Origin: an uncultured Bacillaceae bacterium
Lineage (GTDB): Bacteria; Bacillota; Bacilli; Bacillales; Caldibacillaceae
NCBI GenBank assembly: GCA_937951955.1
Contig: CALGAD010000149.1
Span: 1-11,739, forward strand
Direction: 5' to 3'
Length of the DNA stretch: 11,739 bases
The stretch's first letter is position 1. Each line of letters opens with the position of its first letter. The translations under genes and the position numbers were made by a program. Below are positions 1 through 5,879 of the stretch, piece by piece. The notes beneath the pieces were generated by a model. The model saw only the letters and a list, made by a program, of their open reading frames with translations, was not told where the DNA came from and ran no database searches.

Positions 1-105
1 GTTCGTGACCTTTATTTAGTTTTTAAGGGGAAATTTCATCGCTAATTGAATTTTTTAACCGGTACATAATAAGACATACCATATTAATTTAAAGGAATGG
101 TCATT

Positions 106-714
106 TTGTATTCAATTGATCCAGCGACATTAACAGAAAGAGAAAATTACAAGTTTTTAATAGGCAGCATTATTCCGAGACCGATCGCTTTTGTGACATC
201 CATGTCGGACGCGGGTGTGTTAAACGGTGCCCCCTTTAGTTATTTCAATATCGTATCTTCCAATCCACCCATGATTTCCTTATCGATTCAACGATCCGCA
301 GGCAAACTGAAAGATACCGCAAGAAATATTTTGGAGAATCAGCAATTTGTCGTTCATATCGTCGATGAAGAGAATGTAGAAAAAATCAACATGACAGCGG
401 CAAGCCTTCCTCCCGATGAAAGTGAAGTGGAATTGGCCCGGGTAACGCCAATCGATAGTGTGAAAATATCGGTACCGGGGATAAAGGAAGCCAAAATCCG
501 GATGGAATGTAAATTGGAGCACGCTTTGGAACTTGGCGGCCAGGATGCCCCGGGATGCGATTTTCTTATTGGTCGAGTTGTTCAATTTCATATTGATGAG
601 GAAATATATGAGAACGGAAGAATTGCTCCCCGGGGGCTGGGGGCTGTCAGCCGGCTTGCCGGACATAATTATGCCAAGATCGGGGAGATCTTTACATTAG
701 AGCGGCCTCAATAA
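106..714 (+). CDS. Flavin reductase-like FMN-binding protein (YwrF-like)
   Basis: Small cytosolic flavoprotein of the flavin reductase-like domain family, 202 residues, the usual length for this family. Its members bind FMN and usually pass electrons from NAD(P)H to flavin or to a partner oxygenase; the substrate here is unknown. Visible hallmarks are the N-terminal segment GSIIPRPIAFVTS (residues 20-32) and the NGAPFSYFNIVSSNPPM block (40-56), which form the flavin-binding split-barrel core. The C-terminal half holds the short RGLGAVSRLAGHNY segment typical of the group. I chose the TTG start at 106 because AAAGGA (91-96) then lies 9 nt upstream; the in-frame ATG at 97 abuts that site with no spacer. 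The resulting MYSIDPATLT start also fits the family. It is probably monocistronic; no terminator is evident after it. Family call is firm, physiological role unknown. Confidence 0.88.
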   Translation: MYSIDPATLTERENYKFLIGSIIPRPIAFVTSMSDAGVLNGAPFSYFNIVSSNPPMISLSIQRSAGKLKDTARNILENQQFVVHIVDEENVEKINMTAASLPPDESEVELARVTPIDSVKISVPGIKEAKIRMECKLEHALELGGQDAPGCDFLIGRVVQFHIDEEIYENGRIAPRGLGAVSRLAGHNYAKIGEIFTLERPQ

Positions 715-822
715 TGGACAAGTAAAAATTATTGATCCATGTTTTAACAAAAATTATCAAAAGAAACTACCTGATCTTCAAAATATGGTGAACAAAGGGA
801 TTAAGAAAAGGAAGGAAAGATC

Positions 823-852
823 ATGGTAGCATTGGGGATTGACACATGGTAA
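823..852 (+). other. Nine-codon mini-ORF with ribosome-binding site upstream of the DUF4256 gene
   Basis: ATG at 823 is preceded by a purine-rich AAGGAAGG site at good distance and encodes MVALGIDTW before a TAA stop. The first eight residues look like the start of an ASKHA-fold protein (the common VALGIDTGGT beginning), so this could be the decayed start of a lost gene, a short leader ORF, or chance. The same bases include a TTGACA hexamer at 839-844. Nothing downstream continues the homology. Confidence 0.2.
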
Positions 853-910
853 AATTGGGTAAATTACAAATAGAAACTGTAAAATAAAGAAAAGTAAGTG
901 AGGATTGCAT

Positions 911-1471
911 ATGGCCAATAAGGAGTTATCTATAGAACAAAGGGATAAACTATTGAAGGTGCTGCAAGACCGTTTTGCGAAAAATATGCACCGGCATGAA
1001 GGGATTGAATGGGAAGATGTTCAAGCCAGGTTACTGGAAAATCCTGGAAAGCTTTGGACATTAAATGAAATGGAAAGAACCGGTGGCGAACCAGATGTGG
1101 TCGGTTACGATGAGGAGCGGGACGAATATGTATTTTGTGATTGTTCCAGGGAAAGCCCGAAAGGAAGAAGAAGTGTTTGCTACGACCGGGAGGCGTTAGA
1201 AAAAAGAAAAAAACATAAGCCCGAAACAAGTGCGATGGATATGGCGCAGGAGATGGGTATAGAAATATTAACCGAAGAACAGTACCGTGCCCTCCAGGAA
1301 CTCGATGAGTTTGATTTAAAAACATCAAGCTGGATAAAAACCCCTGCCGAAATCCGGAAACTCGGTGGTGCGCTCTTTTGTGATCGCCGCTATAACCATG
1401 TGTTTGTCTATCATAACGGTGCGGATTCTTATTATGGCTCCAGGGGATTTCGTGGCATGATGCGAGTATAA
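911..1471 (+). CDS. DUF4256 family protein, function unknown
   Basis: Protein of 186 residues that I recognise as a DUF4256-domain protein, a family common in Firmicutes with no assigned biochemical role. It is soluble, charged and without signal peptide or membrane segment. The middle carries the conserved run MERTGGEPDVVGYD followed by YVFCDCSRESPKGRRSVCYD, with three cysteines within about 15 residues, and the C-terminus ends in an aromatic and glycine-rich stretch (VFVYHNGADSYYGSRGFRG). The acidic and cysteine pattern might bind a metal or nucleotide, but that is only a guess. I chose ATG 911 because AGTGAGG (897-903) lies 7 nt upstream; the in-frame TTG at 905 is too close to that site. 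A strong terminator follows, so this is probably a single-gene transcript. Confidence 0.85.
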   Translation: MANKELSIEQRDKLLKVLQDRFAKNMHRHEGIEWEDVQARLLENPGKLWTLNEMERTGGEPDVVGYDEERDEYVFCDCSRESPKGRRSVCYDREALEKRKKHKPETSAMDMAQEMGIEILTEEQYRALQELDEFDLKTSSWIKTPAEIRKLGGALFCDRRYNHVFVYHNGADSYYGSRGFRGMMRV

Positions 1472-1490
1472 TAACATATTCAGGTGTATG

Positions 1491-1532
1491 AAGCACAATT
1501 CTTTGCAAACAGAATTGTGCTTTTTTGTTTTT
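1491..1532 (+). terminator. Rho-independent terminator of the DUF4256 gene
   Basis: A perfect 12-bp stem, AAGCACAATTCT (1491-1502) pairing with AGAATTGTGCTT (1511-1522), with an 8-nt loop, is followed at once by a U-rich run broken by one G (TTTTGTTTTT). It lies 20 bases after the stop codon and separates this gene from the module that starts at 1768. Confidence 0.93.
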
Positions 1533-1649
1533 ACGGACTTTTTTAATATCTACATTCAAATTGATTTCTTCCTTGAAAGCATGTACCAGGACTAATGACG
1601 ATTTCTATTATTCCGGGATCCGATTGGCATACCTACAGTAATTAGAAGA

Positions 1650-1665
1650 AAAAGCGGCCGCTTTT
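1650..1665. repeat. 16-bp palindrome with GCGGCCGC core
   Basis: AAAAGCGG followed by its exact reverse complement CCGCTTTT. It could fold as a six-pair hairpin with a GGCC tetraloop and acts on both strands equally. It lies upstream of the envelope-stress module and could be a weak bidirectional terminator or a protein site; the sequence alone does not decide. Confidence 0.3.
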
Positions 1666-1675
1666 AAAAATTAAG

Positions 1676-1723
1676 GATTTCTTAAGAAATCGATAAAGTC
1701 TTTCTAAAGATTGTTTTTATAAA
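1676..1723 (+). promoter_or_regulatory. Candidate promoter and response-regulator binding region of the five-gene module
   Basis: A perfect 16-bp palindrome, GATTTCTT with AAGAAATC (1676-1691), is followed by a related element containing TTTCTAAAGA (1701-1710) that repeats TTTCTTAAGA (1678-1687) at 9 of 10 positions, 23 bp apart, close to two helical turns. Directly downstream lies a TATAAA -10-like hexamer (1718-1723) with no good -35 at 17 bp. That layout would suit a promoter driven by an activator. The OmpR-family regulator encoded in the module is the obvious candidate ligand, but this is inference. Confidence 0.4.
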
Positions 1724-1767
1724 GTAAAAATAGAAATTGTTCCTATTCATTTGGGAGGAGAAAGAAA

Positions 1768-2346
1768 ATGGCAGACCATAAGATCTACATTCTTTTTACG
1801 GATACCGGAACCCTTTTTACCAAATTGATCAAACTATATACAAAAAGAAAGTATAACCATGCATCACTATCCTTCGATGCCGGGCTTATGGATGTTTACA
1901 GTTTCGGAAGAAAACAAATGTGGAATCCGTTCAACGGCGGATTTGTAAAAGAAGATGTGAGACGGGGATTATTTAAAAATGCGAGTTGCGCCATTTATTC
2001 CTTAACCGTAACCGATGAACAAATGACGAAAATAAAAAGCTTTGTTCAGGAATTTATCAATCAAAAAGAAAATTATCGATATAACTTCCTCGGACTGTTC
2101 GGATTTATTATGAATAAGCCAATCAACAGGAAACAGGCACTGTTTTGTTCGCAATTTGTTGCTACTGCGCTGGAGACATGTAGCATCGTACAGTTTGAAA
2201 AGCCGACTTCGCTTGTTGCTCCAGGGGATTTACAGAGACTTCCCGGATTAAAACTGGAGTATGAAGGAAAGTTAAAAGATTATCACAAGTGTATCCATAA
2301 CGATTTTGACTATGTACCTATTTCGGTAATTTCGATTGAAGTTTGA
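1768..2346 (+). CDS. Permuted NlpC/P60 (YiiX/LRAT-like) papain-fold cysteine hydrolase
   Basis: Predicted 192-residue cytosolic cysteine hydrolase or acyltransferase of the circularly permuted NlpC/P60 superfamily (YiiX/YebB and LRAT relatives), in which the catalytic histidine precedes the cysteine. The evidence is the YNHASLSF motif with His31 in an early beta strand, a basic and aromatic middle, and the LFCSQFVATAL helix with Cys127 at its start. There is no signal peptide, so an outer-wall peptidoglycan role is not obvious; relatives can act on amide or thioester bonds of peptides or lipids. A GGGAGGAG site 7 nt before the ATG supports the start. It is the first gene of a likely operon with the response regulator 35 nt downstream, so it may modify or inactivate an envelope-directed compound, or remodel the membrane. 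Fold call fairly confident, substrate unknown. Confidence 0.72.
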   Translation: MADHKIYILFTDTGTLFTKLIKLYTKRKYNHASLSFDAGLMDVYSFGRKQMWNPFNGGFVKEDVRRGLFKNASCAIYSLTVTDEQMTKIKSFVQEFINQKENYRYNFLGLFGFIMNKPINRKQALFCSQFVATALETCSIVQFEKPTSLVAPGDLQRLPGLKLEYEGKLKDYHKCIHNDFDYVPISVISIEV

Positions 2347-2381
2347 AATTTTTACTAATCAAAGGAAGAGGTGGAATGGAC

Positions 2382-3068
2382 ATGGGAGAGAAGATTCGCG
2401 TTTTGGTCGTTGAAGATGATAATGATATTCATCAATTATTGTGCCGTATCGTAAAAAGGAGCGGTTATGAGACAAAATCTGCATATTCAGGAACAGAGGC
2501 GCTACTTTATTTAGAACAGCAAAATTGGGATCTCGTTTTATTAGATCTAATGCTTCCCGGTCTTCCGGGTGAAGAAATTTTAGAAAAAATATCGGAAAAG
2601 AGAATACCGGTCATTATCATTTCAGCGAAAAGTGAAAAGGAAACAAAAATCCAAACCTTGCGTTCTGGAGCGGATGATTTTATAGCCAAACCCTTTGATA
2701 TCGAGGAAGTTTCCGCTCGAATTGAATCGCTTTTACGACGTTCTAAACAGGTTAAAGTACATGCACATGTACACCTTACCCATAAAGATATCATACTGGA
2801 TACCGATGCGAAAACGGTATCTGTCAATGGGCAAGAAGTGGTGTTAACAGCTCGTGAATTCGAGATTTTAAAGTTATTAATGACGTCTCCGAATAAAGTC
2901 TTTTCCAAAGCAAATGTTTTTGAAAGTGTATGGCATGAGCCTTATTACGGCGATGACAATGCGATTAATGTGCATATGAGTAATTTGCGCAACAAGTTGA
3001 AAAAGGCCAATCCAGATGAAGAATATATTGAAACGATTTGGGGCATGGGTTACCGCATGAAATCGTAA
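2382..3068 (+). CDS. OmpR/PhoB-family response regulator (YcbL-like)
   Basis: Two-domain DNA-binding response regulator, 228 residues. The receiver domain (about 4-118) shows the acidic pocket Glu11-Asp12, phospho-acceptor Asp55 in VLLDLMLPG, the switch serine Ser81 and the invariant Lys103 in AKPF. A winged-helix effector domain follows (about 130-226), with LTAREFEILKLL and the terminal ETIWGMGYRM typical of OmpR-type regulators. It should be phosphorylated by the kinase three genes downstream and control the transporter between them. I favour ATG 2382 because GAGGTG (2368-2373) then lies 8 nt upstream; ATG 2376 is an almost equal alternative and the longer TTG start at 2343 overlaps the upstream stop and has no ribosome-binding site. 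Gene order and family match the B. subtilis YcbL/M/N/O type of system. Confidence 0.93.
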   Translation: MGEKIRVLVVEDDNDIHQLLCRIVKRSGYETKSAYSGTEALLYLEQQNWDLVLLDLMLPGLPGEEILEKISEKRIPVIIISAKSEKETKIQTLRSGADDFIAKPFDIEEVSARIESLLRRSKQVKVHAHVHLTHKDIILDTDAKTVSVNGQEVVLTAREFEILKLLMTSPNKVFSKANVFESVWHEPYYGDDNAINVHMSNLRNKLKKANPDEEYIETIWGMGYRMKS

Positions 3069-3084
3069 ACGAGGAGGAAAAGGC

Positions 3085-4005
3085 ATGAATGAGTATGTAA
3101 TACGTACAAAGCAATTGACCAAAACTTTTAAAAGTGGATTTACCCTAAATGATATTAATATATCCATTAAAAAAGGTGAAATTTATGGTTTGATTGGGGA
3201 AAACGGCGCTGGCAAGTCGACATTGCTCCGGTTAATCACAGGCCTGGCTTTCCCTACAAGCGGAGAAATTGAGCGCTTTGGGAGTACAAAACCTAATATG
3301 ATTGCCAATGCACAAAAACGGATGGGGGCAATCATTGAGAACCCAGCTCTTTTTCCACATTTGACGGCCTATGAAAACTTGGAAGTTCATCGTTTACAAA
3401 AGGGGATTCCTGGTAGGGATTGTATTGAACGGACTTTAAAGCTTGTTGGATTAAAACATACTGGCAAGAAAAAGGTGAAAAATTTTTCTTTAGGAATGCG
3501 GCAACGACTGGGGCTTGCCATTGCCTTATTGAGTGATCCGGAATTGTTAATTCTCGATGAACCGACAAATGGACTGGATCCATCCGGAATAGTTGAAATG
3601 CGAGAATTAATCCTAAAGTTAAATCGGGAAAAGGGTTTAACAGTATTGATTTCGAGTCATATTTTAAGTGAACTGTATCAACTAGCTACTCGCTTTAGTT
3701 TTATTCATAAAGGAAAGTTGCTGGAGGAATTGTCAAAGAAAGAGTTGGATGAAAGATGTCGCAAACACATCCGCATTAAAGTCGATAACCCGGCAAGGGG
3801 GGCAACGGTTTTAGAACGAAGTCTTGCCACGGATGACTTTGAAGTGCTATCCGATGGGACAATTAAATTATACCGTTACCTGGATGATGTCCGGACAGTA
3901 TCCCGGATATTAACGGAAAATGGTCTGATCATCGAACATCTTTCGCTTAATGGCGATAGTCTAGAAAGTTATTATACAAACTTGATAGGGGGGAATAAGG
4001 ATTGA
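3085..4005 (+). CDS. ABC transporter ATPase, bacitracin/lantibiotic-resistance type (BcrA/YcbN-like)
   Basis: ATP-binding subunit, 306 residues. Walker A GENGAGKST (38-46, Lys44), signature FSLGMRQRLG (134-143), Walker B LLILDEP (154-160), D-loop GLDP and H-loop His192 are all intact, so it should be active. At the place of the usual Q-loop glutamine it has Glu85 in IIENPALFPHLTAYENL, the E-loop known from LanF-type lantibiotic-immunity ATPases and BcrA. The last 100 residues form the family's accessory domain. GAGGAGG (3071-3077) sits 7 nt before the ATG. It pairs with the permease whose TTG start overlaps its stop codon. Expected role is to export or release a membrane-acting peptide or lipid-II binding antibiotic; the true substrate cannot be read from sequence. 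Confidence 0.93.
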   Translation: MNEYVIRTKQLTKTFKSGFTLNDINISIKKGEIYGLIGENGAGKSTLLRLITGLAFPTSGEIERFGSTKPNMIANAQKRMGAIIENPALFPHLTAYENLEVHRLQKGIPGRDCIERTLKLVGLKHTGKKKVKNFSLGMRQRLGLAIALLSDPELLILDEPTNGLDPSGIVEMRELILKLNREKGLTVLISSHILSELYQLATRFSFIHKGKLLEELSKKELDERCRKHIRIKVDNPARGATVLERSLATDDFEVLSDGTIKLYRYLDDVRTVSRILTENGLIIEHLSLNGDSLESYYTNLIGGNKD

Positions 4006-4769
4006 ATAACTTGATCAGGGCGGAATTTTATAAACTGGAAAGAAATCCTGCCTTTTGGGCATTGGTATTCAGCGTAACGGGTTTAAGCACTTTATTACAT
4101 TTTCTTATTTTGACAGAGTGGTGGTATATGTCAGGGACACCATTTTATCAAGCCGGATTAGTGGAACTGAATGGGTTATCTCCTTTTATCACACCTCTAT
4201 TTTTTAATTTACTAGTTGGTACATTAGCTGCATATTCAATCGCCACGGAATTTTCCCGGAACGGTGTGATTAGAAATCAAATCATGAGCGGGAATCAACG
4301 GAATCATATTTTTCTCTCAAAATTTACTGTTTTTTCCCTCGGTTCATTTTTCATTGTCATAGTCATTCCTATGGTAACAGCGCTAATATTAGCTACTTTT
4401 TTCGGAAATGAGCATTTATTAACCGTTTCTCAAGCGCTATTTATTGCAAGATCTTATGGTTTGTTTTTTCTTCATTTTTTATGTTTTACAGGGATGGTAT
4501 TATTCATAGCAATCTTATCTGAAGATAGTGGCAGAACAATTCTCTTTACACTTCTACTTTCTGTCGTGATGTTTGCGATTGAAAAACTTGTTACTACACC
4601 ATTCATTAAATTTTTGTATGAGCAGACATTTTTTTACCAGATGAGTAATGCCTTTAATCACTCATTATCAAGTGGAGAAATCGCTAAATCCATTGTGGTC
4701 GGAATCGTATCATTATTGATTATTTTAGGATGCGGGATGTTTATGTTTAAGAAAAAGGAGTTTCATTAA
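4002..4769 (+). CDS. ABC-2 type permease of the Bcr-like transporter (YcbO-like)
   Basis: Integral membrane subunit, 255 residues, six predicted helices at roughly 20-37, 61-84, 104-133, 150-172, 178-198 and 229-250, with an N-terminal MNNLIRAEFYKLERNP cytosolic segment characteristic of ABC-2 permeases of this group. The short outside loop after helix 1 is rich in aromatic residues (EWWYMSG). The TTG start at 4002 overlaps the ATPase stop (TTGA) and has a run of Gs (3988-3993) 8 nt upstream, indicating translational coupling, as expected for an equimolar complex with the ATPase. Two ATPase and two permease subunits would form the transporter. It is 22 nt from the kinase gene downstream. Confidence 0.9.
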   Translation: MNNLIRAEFYKLERNPAFWALVFSVTGLSTLLHFLILTEWWYMSGTPFYQAGLVELNGLSPFITPLFFNLLVGTLAAYSIATEFSRNGVIRNQIMSGNQRNHIFLSKFTVFSLGSFFIVIVIPMVTALILATFFGNEHLLTVSQALFIARSYGLFFLHFLCFTGMVLFIAILSEDSGRTILFTLLLSVVMFAIEKLVTTPFIKFLYEQTFFYQMSNAFNHSLSSGEIAKSIVVGIVSLLIILGCGMFMFKKKEFH

Positions 4770-4791
4770 CGGTTAAGTCAGGATGAGATAA

Positions 4792-5697
4792 ATGGTATTC
4801 ATGGTGATCATTTTACTGGTCGTTACGTTGTTTGTTGCTGTCCGTATATATGCACTTAAAAAGGAAGTAAAAAAGTTAACATTACAGTTACACCAGTACA
4901 ATCAGCGCCAAACCAATCAAAAATTGGAAATGGATCTTTTCGATCGAGATTTGGAAGAGTTAGGAATGGAAGTGAACAAACTTATTGATTTATACATTGC
5001 CGAACAGCAAAAGCACATCCGTTTTGCCAATGAACAAAAACAACTGATTGCCAATATGTCCCATGATTTACGAACACCGCTGACTTCTACAATTGGTTAT
5101 TTACAAATGGCGCAGAATGAACATATGACAAGCAAGGAGCGAGTAGAATTACTAAACATCGCTGTTAGACAGGCCAGGCGGTTGGAAACATTACTGAATG
5201 ATTTTTTTGAATTAAGTTTAATTGAGTCAGCGGATTATCATTTATCCCGGGAACAAGTCCATCTAAACAGCTTGGTAATCGAAGTTTTAATACGCTTTTA
5301 CGACCGGTTTCAGGAAAAAGGGATGGAACCAACTGTTCACATACCTGAACAAGCTATATTCATTGTTGCAAATGAGTCGGCCGTTATTCGTGTAGTTGAA
5401 AATTTACTGGCGAATGCGATCACGCACGCGGATGGAAACATCGTGATTAATCTTGAGGAGCGGGATGAAACGGTTCGCTTAACCGTCACTAACGATGCCT
5501 TTTCGTTAACGGAGACAGACGTCCAGCATATGTTTGATCGATTTTACATGGCTGACAAAGCCCGCTCCGGAAAAAGTACGGGATTGGGTCTATCGATCGT
5601 GAAAAGCTTGATGAAAAAAATGGATGGGACTATTACAGGTCGTTTGAATAATGGGCAATTGTCAATTGTTTGTACATGGAAAAGGTTTTATGATTGA
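4792..5697 (+). CDS. Sensor histidine kinase with a single membrane anchor (YcbM-like)
   Basis: Kinase of 301 residues with one N-terminal transmembrane helix (about 3-20), no room for an extracellular sensor domain, a predicted coiled-coil linker (about 22-85), an H-box MSHDLRTPLTS with phospho-acceptor His91, an N-box ENLLANAITH (Asn204 and Asn208) and a G2 box STGLGLSI (262-269). The usual DNGxGI of the G1 box is replaced by NDAFSL (234-239), a variant seen in this group of kinases, so nucleotide binding may differ in detail. The ATG at 4792 has AGGATGAG (4780-4787) just upstream. Lacking a sensor domain, it presumably senses through the membrane or through the co-encoded ABC transporter, as proposed for related bacitracin-type systems. 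It should phosphorylate the regulator starting at 2382. Confidence 0.9.
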   Translation: MVFMVIILLVVTLFVAVRIYALKKEVKKLTLQLHQYNQRQTNQKLEMDLFDRDLEELGMEVNKLIDLYIAEQQKHIRFANEQKQLIANMSHDLRTPLTSTIGYLQMAQNEHMTSKERVELLNIAVRQARRLETLLNDFFELSLIESADYHLSREQVHLNSLVIEVLIRFYDRFQEKGMEPTVHIPEQAIFIVANESAVIRVVENLLANAITHADGNIVINLEERDETVRLTVTNDAFSLTETDVQHMFDRFYMADKARSGKSTGLGLSIVKSLMKKMDGTITGRLNNGQLSIVCTWKRFYD

Positions 5698-5726
5698 AAA
5701 AACTTATCTCGTAAGACTATTAAACA

Positions 5727-5735
5727 TGTTATAAT
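5727..5735 (+). promoter_or_regulatory. Extended -10 promoter of the leader and GTPase gene
   Basis: TGT followed by a perfect TATAAT (5730-5735) forms an extended -10 element. The -35 position holds no good hexamer, as is common for this promoter class. A start site near 5742 would give a leader of about 138 nt before the GTPase start, including the 18-codon ORF. It lies only 30 nt after the kinase stop, and no terminator separates them, so read-through from the module is also possible. Confidence 0.65.
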
Positions 5736-5741
5736 GAGATC

Positions 5742-5879
5742 CGGTAATAGAAAGGAGATTGGTTATATGTTTAGTAAACAGGATGCGGCAATTGTAACAA
5801 ATCGGGAGGTTTGTGCCGAATAACGCATCGCATATAACCTCCCAAAAGTTACAATTTTAACTTTTAGGAGGAAAAATAT
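5742..5879 (+). promoter_or_regulatory. Structured leader with competing hairpins controlling the RsgA-like GTPase
   Basis: Hairpin A: AATTGTAAC (5790-5798) pairs with GTTACAATT (5848-5856), and GGGAGGTT (5804-5811) with AACCTCCC (5836-5843), continued upward by about four more pairs. Hairpin B: CCTCC (5838-5842) pairs with GGAGG (5867-5871) and AAAAGTTA (5844-5851) with TAACTTTT (5858-5865), loop of six, one C-A mismatch. A and B share 5838-5851 and exclude each other; B buries the GTPase ribosome-binding site while A leaves it free. The 5' arm of A lies within codons 9-15 of the leader ORF, so ribosome movement there would decide the fold. Pairing was read by eye from sequence; the regulatory meaning is inferred. 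Confidence 0.6.
5767..5823 (+). CDS. Leader peptide of 18 residues upstream of the GTPase
   Basis: ATG 5767 has the ideal site AAAGGAGA (5751-5758) 8 nt upstream and reads MFSKQDAAIVTNREVCAE before TAA. It is too short and hydrophilic to suggest an enzyme or toxin. Its codons 9-15 form the 5' arm of a long hairpin whose 3' arm can alternatively pair with the ribosome-binding site of the next gene. This is the layout of translational attenuators of ribosome-targeting resistance genes, so I read it as a sensor ORF whose translation, not product, matters. I do not recognise the peptide from a known leader. Confidence 0.6.
   Translation: MFSKQDAAIVTNREVCAE

Noticed and set aside
839..867. TTGACA as -35 box for the DUF4256 gene
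   Set aside because: The -35 is perfect, but no acceptable -10 hexamer lies 16-18 bp downstream, so I did not list a promoter.
930..1559. Long minus-strand open frame across the DUF4256 gene
   Set aside because: Antisense shadow: the plus-strand frame has the ribosome-binding site, a known family and the terminator.
2757..2772. Inverted repeat GTACATG-CA-CATGTAC inside the response regulator gene
   Set aside because: It lies in the codons of the linker between the two domains, far from any promoter; no sign of a regulatory role beyond the repeat itself.
5848..5866. Intrinsic terminator (transcriptional attenuator) in the GTPase leader
   Set aside because: The AT-rich end of the hairpin is followed by TTTTAACTTTT rather than a continuous U tract after a GC-rich stem, so control of translation fits better.
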